From: an uncultured Flavobacteriales bacterium
Lineage (GTDB): Bacteria > Bacteroidota > Bacteroidia > Flavobacteriales_D > Parvicellaceae
NCBI GenBank assembly: GCA_913042175.1
Contig: CAJWIX010000007.1
Span: 1-46,136 of the forward strand
DNA length: 46,136 bases
Reading direction: 5' to 3'
Position 1 is the first letter of the stretch. Every line of letters starts with the position of its first letter. Positions 41,244-46,136 of this stretch are shown in pieces. The position numbers and the translations under genes are program-made. The notes beneath the pieces were generated by a model. It worked only from the letters and a program-made list of their open reading frames with translations, was not told the DNA's origin and did not search any database.

Positions 41244-43904
41244 ATGAAAATAATTGACATCAAAACCATGAAAGGACCAAATTATTGGTCAGTTAGAAGG
41301 CACAACCTAACTGTGATGGTCCTTGACCTTGAAGAAATGGAACAATTCCCAACCAACAAAATTGATGGTTTTGGTGAACGATTAGAAAAAATGTTTCCTT
41401 CCATGCATAGTCACAGATGCTCAGTAGGAAAAGCTGGTGGTTTTTTTCAACGTGTAAAAGAAGGAACATGGATGGGTCATGTCATTGAGCACATTGCCCT
41501 AGAAATACAAACTCTTGCTGGAATGGATTGTGGTTTTGGAAGAACAAGAGGCTATGGTGAAGAGGGTGTTTATTTTGTGGTATTTAACCATATGGTTGGT
41601 AGAGTTGGAAGATATGCAGCTAAAGCTTCATTTAGGATTGCTGAAGCACTAATTTCTGGTGAAGAATACGATCTAGCTGAAGATATTTTAAACATGAAAG
41701 AAATTAGGCAAAATGAAGGCCTTGGTCCATCTACAGCTTCCATAATAAAGGAAGCAGAAGCAAGAAATATTCCTTGGATTAGATTAAATCGATATTCTTT
41801 GTGTCAGTTAGGATATGGAGCAAATCAAAAGAGAATTCAAGCAACAGTTACAAGTCAAACAAGCAATATAGGGGTTGATATCGCTTGCGATAAAGAAGAA
41901 ACTAAATTATTATTAGAACAAGCAGAAGTCCCTATACCAAAAGGAGATATAATAAGAACAGAAAGAGGATTGGAAGAAGCTGCTGAATATGTAGGGTTTC
42001 CATTAGTAATTAAACCCGTAAATGGTAATCATGGTAGAGGTATTACTACAAATATCAACAGCATGGATGAAGCGTTAATAGCTTTTAAAGAAGCAAAAGA
42101 AATTTCCAGATTAGTCATTGTTGAAAAATATATTACCGGTGAGGATTATAGATTATTGGTTATTGACAACAAATTAGTTGCTGCAGCAAAAAGAACACCT
42201 GCACATGTAATTGGTGATGGCAAATCCTCCATTCAACAACTAGTAGATGAAGTAAACAAAGATGAACGAAGAGGATATGGCCATGAAAAAGTGCTTACAG
42301 AAATTTCTATCAATTCATTGACCATTGAATTACTAAAAGAAAATGGAATGACACCCGAAACTATTGTACCAAAGGGTGAATTTGTTAAACTTAAAAGCAC
42401 AGCTAATCTTAGCACTGGAGGAACAGCTGAAGATGTTACTGATCTAATACATCCATACAATATATTTATGGCTGAACGTATTTCCAAGATAATAGGTCTA
42501 GATATATGTGGTATTGATATAATGGCCCATGATTTAACTAAGCCTTTAAATGAATCTGGAGGAGCTGTTCTTGAGGTAAATGCCGGTCCAGGTTTTAGAA
42601 TGCACATTCAACCTACTGACGGGTTACCAAGAAATGTTGGTGGACATGTTGTAGATATGTTATTCCCATATGGCAGTAATGCAAGAATTCCAATTATAGC
42701 CGTAACTGGAACCAATGGAAAAACAACTACTACTCGTTTAATTGCACACATTGCAAAGATGCGCGGTAAAAAGGTTGGTTACACCACAACTGATGGTGTT
42801 TATATTCAAAACAGACTTTTAATGAGTGGTGACTGTACAGGTCCTGTTAGCGCAGAATTTGTCCTTAAAGATCCTACAGTAAATTTTGCTGTTTTAGAGT
42901 GTGCAAGAGGCGGAATTTTAAGAGCCGGTTTAGGATTCAAAAAATGTGATATTGGTGTAGTTACTAATGTTGCAGGTGATCACTTAGGACTAAAAGGAAT
43001 TCACACCATTGATCAACTGGCTAAAGTTAAAGGAGTTATTCCTGAAACTGTTCAGAAAGATGGTTATTCAGTACTAAACGCTGATGATGATAGAGTTTAT
43101 GCCATGAGAGATAATGTAGAATCTAATGTGGCACTTTTTTCCATGGATGAAGAAAACCCAAGAATCTTAAGACACTCTAGAAATGATGGTATTTCCGCAA
43201 TTTATGAAAATGGATACATTACTATCATTAAAGGAGAATGGAAAATGAGAGTAGCAAAAGCAGTTAATGTTCCTTTAACAAAGGGTGGTAAGGCGTCCTT
43301 TATGATTCAAAATGTGTTAGCAGCAGTTTTAGCTACTTATTTACAAGGGTTTTCTATTGAAGACATCAAGGTTGCGATAGAATCATTTATTCCATCACCT
43401 TCTCAAACACCAGGTAGATTAAACATGTTTAACTTTGATAAGTTTGATGTACTCTTGGATTATGCTCACAACCCTGCAGGTTTAAGAGCTTTACATAAAT
43501 ATGTAGAAAAGTTAGATGGAAGTCCTAAAGTGGGCATTATTGCCGGTATAGGAGATAGACGTAAGCAGGACAATTTTGAGCTTGGTCAAATTGCTGCTGA
43601 AATGTTTGATGAGGTCATTATAAGACAAGACAGAAATTTAAGAGGCAAGGAAGAGGAAGAGTTAATTAAAGAGATTCACGATGGAATAATTGACATAGAT
43701 GCTAAGAAGCCTGTTAAGATTATCAACAAAGAAAGTGAAGCCATAAAGTACGCTATTGAAAATGCTAAAGAGGGATCACTTGTAGTGGTTAGTAGTGATG
43801 TTGTACCAGATGCATTAAATATGGTTATGAAATTGAAGGAAAAGGAAAGCAAGGAACTTTACGGAAATGTAAAGGAAGAGATTCCTAACCTTGAAGTTCA
43901 ATAA
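41244..43904 (+). CDS. cphA: Cyanophycin synthetase (CphA1 type)
   Basis: An 886-residue ATP-dependent polymerase that adds Asp and then Arg to the growing chain. The N-terminal domain (about 1-160) has RGYGEEGVYFVVF. The ATP-grasp domain shows FPLVIKPVNGNHGRGITTN (about 250-267) and EVNAGPGFRMHIQP near 445-458. The Mur-ligase-like domain has the P-loop GTNGKTTTTRLIAH (about 488-501), ECARGGILRAGLGF and LDYAHNPAGLRAL (about 737-749). Both active sites look intact, which favours CphA1 over the one-site CphA2. Length is normal. The 3' end overlaps the saccharopine-reductase-like gene by 7 bases, tail to tail. Confidence 0.96.
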   Translation: MKIIDIKTMKGPNYWSVRRHNLTVMVLDLEEMEQFPTNKIDGFGERLEKMFPSMHSHRCSVGKAGGFFQRVKEGTWMGHVIEHIALEIQTLAGMDCGFGRTRGYGEEGVYFVVFNHMVGRVGRYAAKASFRIAEALISGEEYDLAEDILNMKEIRQNEGLGPSTASIIKEAEARNIPWIRLNRYSLCQLGYGANQKRIQATVTSQTSNIGVDIACDKEETKLLLEQAEVPIPKGDIIRTERGLEEAAEYVGFPLVIKPVNGNHGRGITTNINSMDEALIAFKEAKEISRLVIVEKYITGEDYRLLVIDNKLVAAAKRTPAHVIGDGKSSIQQLVDEVNKDERRGYGHEKVLTEISINSLTIELLKENGMTPETIVPKGEFVKLKSTANLSTGGTAEDVTDLIHPYNIFMAERISKIIGLDICGIDIMAHDLTKPLNESGGAVLEVNAGPGFRMHIQPTDGLPRNVGGHVVDMLFPYGSNARIPIIAVTGTNGKTTTTRLIAHIAKMRGKKVGYTTTDGVYIQNRLLMSGDCTGPVSAEFVLKDPTVNFAVLECARGGILRAGLGFKKCDIGVVTNVAGDHLGLKGIHTIDQLAKVKGVIPETVQKDGYSVLNADDDRVYAMRDNVESNVALFSMDEENPRILRHSRNDGISAIYENGYITIIKGEWKMRVAKAVNVPLTKGGKASFMIQNVLAAVLATYLQGFSIEDIKVAIESFIPSPSQTPGRLNMFNFDKFDVLLDYAHNPAGLRALHKYVEKLDGSPKVGIIAGIGDRRKQDNFELGQIAAEMFDEVIIRQDRNLRGKEEEELIKEIHDGIIDIDAKKPVKIINKESEAIKYAIENAKEGSLVVVSSDVVPDALNMVMKLKEKESKELYGNVKEEIPNLEVQ

Positions 43905-45244
43905 AATACAGGAGTAACTTCTTTTTCTGTAAACGAAACGCCAAATTCTTTTAACTCTCTAAGTACAGGTTGATATATTTCTTTTGTAATAGGAAGTAGT
44001 ACCCCTTTTGCCTTAATTTCACCATTCAACAATAGTTTTGCAGCAACGCCTAAGGGTAAACCAACTGTATCACTCATTGCTGTAAATTGACTATCCTTCC
44101 CTATATAAACCATATGAGATCGAATTTCTTTATCCACTTGATTTAATTTGTAATTGAATTTATGCCACATAACTATCATATCTTTATCATCCTCAGATAA
44201 AGACCATTTGTCTTTCAAAATCTTCTGCAACATTTGTGCTGGGGTAGCATTTTTTAATCCAATCTTTTTATCTTCAAAAATTCCTAGCCAAACCAATTTT
44301 TCCCATATATAATCATCTTGCTCAATACCAAGGTAATGTCTTAACTTTAGTTCAACCGAATCGTGCGGGTTATACGCTAAAAAAGAGTTGAAAAATTCTC
44401 TATTGGTCATATCCTCAGATCCTTCTATGATATAAGAGTCATCAGTTACACCGAGTTGAACAAAGACATTCCAAGCCCTACAAAAACCAATTTTTCGAAG
44501 AGTTCCCCTAAACATAGTTGGAATATCATCAAGACCATAAATAGACCTATAGCTTAAGGAATCTCTGTTAGCATATCCTTCAAACTTACCATAGCCTTCA
44601 ATTTCAATTATTTCAGTTCTTCTGAATAACTTATTGTAAGGTATGTATTTATACTTACCCTCTTGAATAAATTTAGCTGCTCCACCCTGCCCTGCTAAAA
44701 CTACATTTCTTGGGTTCCAAGTAAATTTATAATTCCATGGGTTATCATCACTTTCAGGAGCTACTAATCCACCAGTAAAGGATTCAAAACCTGTTAACTC
44801 TCCACCATTTTCTTGAATCTCATCTATAATTTTTTTGGCCGACATATGATCTATTCCAGGATCAAGTCCCATTTCATTCAATACCAAGACATTATTATTA
44901 ATGGCATCTTCATGTAATGACTCAATCTCTTTTGTTACATAGCTAGGAGTTATTACATGTACCTTTTCACTGATAGCATCTTTCACCACCTCAAAGTGCA
45001 TGTGAGCTGGTAACATGGAAATAACCAAATTGGCATCGTGAATAAATTTTAGGCGCTCTAATCTTTTAGTGGCATCTATGTAAAAAGCAGATGCCTTTGG
45101 ATGATTATTAATTTTGGACTTAGCTAATTCCTCATCAAAATCCAATACAACGATGTTTAAATCTTGGTCATTTGCTATGGATAGTAAATAATCTATTAAA
45201 GACGTAGAAGAACGTCCAGCACCAAAAATTACAATCTTTTTCAT
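43898..45244 (-). CDS. Saccharopine dehydrogenase (glutamate-forming)-like protein
   Basis: A 448-residue NAD(P)-dependent enzyme. KIVIFGAGRSSTSLIDYLL is the Rossmann opening; LNEMGLDPGIDHMSAKKIID and NPWNYKFTWNPRNVVLAGQGG are signatures of the saccharopine reductase (LYS9-like) branch, and the C-terminus ADT/SDTVGLPLGVAAKLLL is also conserved. The canonical reaction interconverts saccharopine with aminoadipate semialdehyde plus glutamate. Whether this protein acts in lysine breakdown or on another amino acid is open. It converges on cphA with a 7-base overlap. Confidence 0.88.
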   Translation of the reverse strand: MKKIVIFGAGRSSTSLIDYLLSIANDQDLNIVVLDFDEELAKSKINNHPKASAFYIDATKRLERLKFIHDANLVISMLPAHMHFEVVKDAISEKVHVITPSYVTKEIESLHEDAINNNVLVLNEMGLDPGIDHMSAKKIIDEIQENGGELTGFESFTGGLVAPESDDNPWNYKFTWNPRNVVLAGQGGAAKFIQEGKYKYIPYNKLFRRTEIIEIEGYGKFEGYANRDSLSYRSIYGLDDIPTMFRGTLRKIGFCRAWNVFVQLGVTDDSYIIEGSEDMTNREFFNSFLAYNPHDSVELKLRHYLGIEQDDYIWEKLVWLGIFEDKKIGLKNATPAQMLQKILKDKWSLSEDDKDMIVMWHKFNYKLNQVDKEIRSHMVYIGKDSQFTAMSDTVGLPLGVAAKLLLNGEIKAKGVLLPITKEIYQPVLRELKEFGVSFTEKEVTPVFY

Positions 45245-45319
45245 TCAACTAAATTTCATTACAAATCAAGTAAAATTATCTTTACACTTAACTATAACTA
45301 TTGTAATAAATTTAATTTA

Positions 45320-45718
45320 GTGAAGACATCTTTTTTTCTTAGACTTTCAATAATTAGTATTGCTGCAGCAATTATTTTAGGAGCATTTGGAGCACATGCT
45401 TTAGAGAATATTTTGTGCCACTATTGTGTTGAAATTTGGGAAAAGTCAATTTTTTATCAATTGACCAACTCCATTGGGATAATACTACTTATCATCCTAC
45501 AAAAACAACAAATTATAAAAGAAAAAAACACTAACCTCTTCTTACTGCTTGTGGGCATCATATTATTTTGTGGTTCATTATATACACTTGCCATAGCAAA
45601 ATCAATATTAAGTGAACAACACTGGATAAAATCCATCATGGGCCCTTTAACTCCTATTGGTGGAACTCTTCTAATAACAGGTTGGTTCGTATCTATTTTT
45701 TACATTAAAAAGAAGTAA
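45320..45718 (+). CDS. DUF423 inner membrane protein
   Basis: A 132-residue protein with about four hydrophobic segments (about 8-27, 44-61, 72-91 and 106-127). IILGAFGAHALENIL is the diagnostic DUF423/YgdD segment, and PLTPIGGTLLITGW fits the last helix. It begins at GTG. Function is unknown. It stands alone between the divergent saccharopine-reductase-like gene and the next gene. Confidence 0.9.
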   Translation: MKTSFFLRLSIISIAAAIILGAFGAHALENILCHYCVEIWEKSIFYQLTNSIGIILLIILQKQQIIKEKNTNLFLLLVGIILFCGSLYTLAIAKSILSEQHWIKSIMGPLTPIGGTLLITGWFVSIFYIKKK

Positions 45719-45758
45719 ACCCTTATTTAGAATCATTCAAAATACCACAAAAAAGGTA

Positions 45759-45789
45759 TTGTATATGGCCTTCATTGAAAATACATTTG
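45759..45789 (+). promoter_or_regulatory. Probable promoter of the terminal porin-like gene
   Basis: TTG (45759-45761), a 20-base spacer and a perfect TAnnTTTG match, TACATTTG (45782-45789), lie 16 bases before the ATG at 45806. This is one of the best promoter matches in the window. Confidence 0.55.
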
Positions 45790-45805
45790 TACAAAATTAT
45801 AAGGA

Positions 45806-46136
45806 ATGAAAAAATTTACGCTTGCTATATTCATATTTCTATTAATTAATGGTTATTCTCAGGTAACAAATAACAATGGTCAAACAAATGAGCCAATGAA
45901 CACTGCTGATAACATCATTTCTGGAAATGGTGGAAGAATAACTGTTTCGGGCTATGGACAAATTGATTACAACCAACCTTTTGGTGACACAGTATTCCAA
46001 AACGGGAAAATGGACGTGCATAGATTAATTACATTTTTCGGCTATCAATTTTCAGCTAACACCTTCTTTGTTACTGAGCTGGAAGTGGAACATGCCAACG
46101 AAATGTATGTAGAGCAAGCATTTCTTCAACAAAACC
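45806..46136 (+). CDS. Porin-like outer membrane protein (3' end outside window)
   Basis: The frame is open from the ATG at 45806 to the right edge (110 codons). A signal peptide (MKKFTLAIFIFLLINGYSQ) is followed by a polar Asn-rich linker and then ITVSGYGQIDYNQPFGD and HRLITFFGYQFSANTFFVTELEVEHANEMYVEQAF. Alternating beta-strands of this kind (GYGQIDY, FVTELEVEH, YVEQAF) resemble Bacteroidota porins of the phosphate-selective type. With two-thirds or more missing, family assignment is tentative. Confidence 0.65.
   Translation, partial: MKKFTLAIFIFLLINGYSQVTNNNGQTNEPMNTADNIISGNGGRITVSGYGQIDYNQPFGDTVFQNGKMDVHRLITFFGYQFSANTFFVTELEVEHANEMYVEQAFLQQN

Noticed and set aside
42233-42607. 124-codon minus-strand frame inside cphA
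   Set aside because: It lies wholly within well-conserved cphA sequence and shows no family motif.
45741-45761. AATACC/GGTATT hairpin after the DUF423 gene as a terminator
   Set aside because: The stem is only six pairs with no T run, and it overlaps a better-supported promoter element.
1-46136. CRISPR arrays, insertion sequences, rRNA or riboswitches
   Set aside because: No regularly spaced repeats, inverted terminal repeats, transposase motifs or conserved RNA leader were seen on reading both strands; short or degenerate elements could still be missed by eye.

Overview
The window looks like ordinary chromosome from an AT-rich member of the Bacteroidota, most likely Flavobacteriales. The evidence is the gene content: GLPGLI, GWxTD and DUF4294-type proteins, BshB1 of bacillithiol synthesis, KDO genes for LPS, and a carboxypeptidase-regulatory outer membrane barrel protein. 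Promoters also fit the Bacteroidota form (TTG, about 19 bases, TAnnTTTG), and Shine-Dalgarno sequences are nearly absent. Genes are tightly packed, many overlap by 1-44 bases, and no gap exceeds 300 bases. I see no prophage, insertion sequence, CRISPR array or rRNA.

Layout. 1-1828: a partial secreted BNR-repeat protein behind a hotdog thioesterase. 1912-5134: thrS-infC-rpmI-rplT with a shared terminator. 5104-7001: pdxH and a family 2 glycosyltransferase. 7028-9196: kdsB-kdsD-kdsA for KDO. 9197-12180: M28 peptidase, bshB1 and a coiled-coil lipoprotein. 12232-15296: redoxin, 5-formyl-THF cyclo-ligase and three poorly known genes. 15478-20370: S1/P1-type zinc hydrolase, DUF4294 protein, then GWxTD-GT2-YwqK. 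20367-23373: hutH, hisS and tRNA-Ser(UGA). 23463-28904: xerD, SDR, a giant secreted beta-helix protein and an exported glutathione peroxidase. 29013-34789: mtaB, outer membrane barrel protein, GLPGLI protein and MoxR ATPase. 34889-37047: hutG and hutF. 37048-39231: two tandem front-end-type fatty acid desaturases. 39377-45244: isoaspartyl peptidase, cyanophycinase, cyanophycin synthetase and a saccharopine-reductase-like enzyme. 45320-end: a DUF423 membrane protein and the start of a probable porin.

The main metabolic theme is nitrogen-rich amino acids. CphA would make the Asp-Arg polymer cyanophycin, CphB would cut it to beta-Asp-Arg dipeptides, and the isoaspartyl peptidase would release Asp and Arg. 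HutH, HutF and HutG are three steps of the five-step histidine route to glutamate plus formate; HutU and HutI are not in the window.

The most unusual signal is translation initiation. Three genes appear to lack ATG, GTG and TTG starts at the position demanded by their conserved N-termini. infC seems to start at ATC just after a perfect AGGAGG, rare in this phylum. A GT2 gene seems to start at ATT two bases after the upstream stop. The second desaturase extends upstream to an ATT or ATA. Since infC encodes the factor that discriminates against such codons, the set deserves a joint look.
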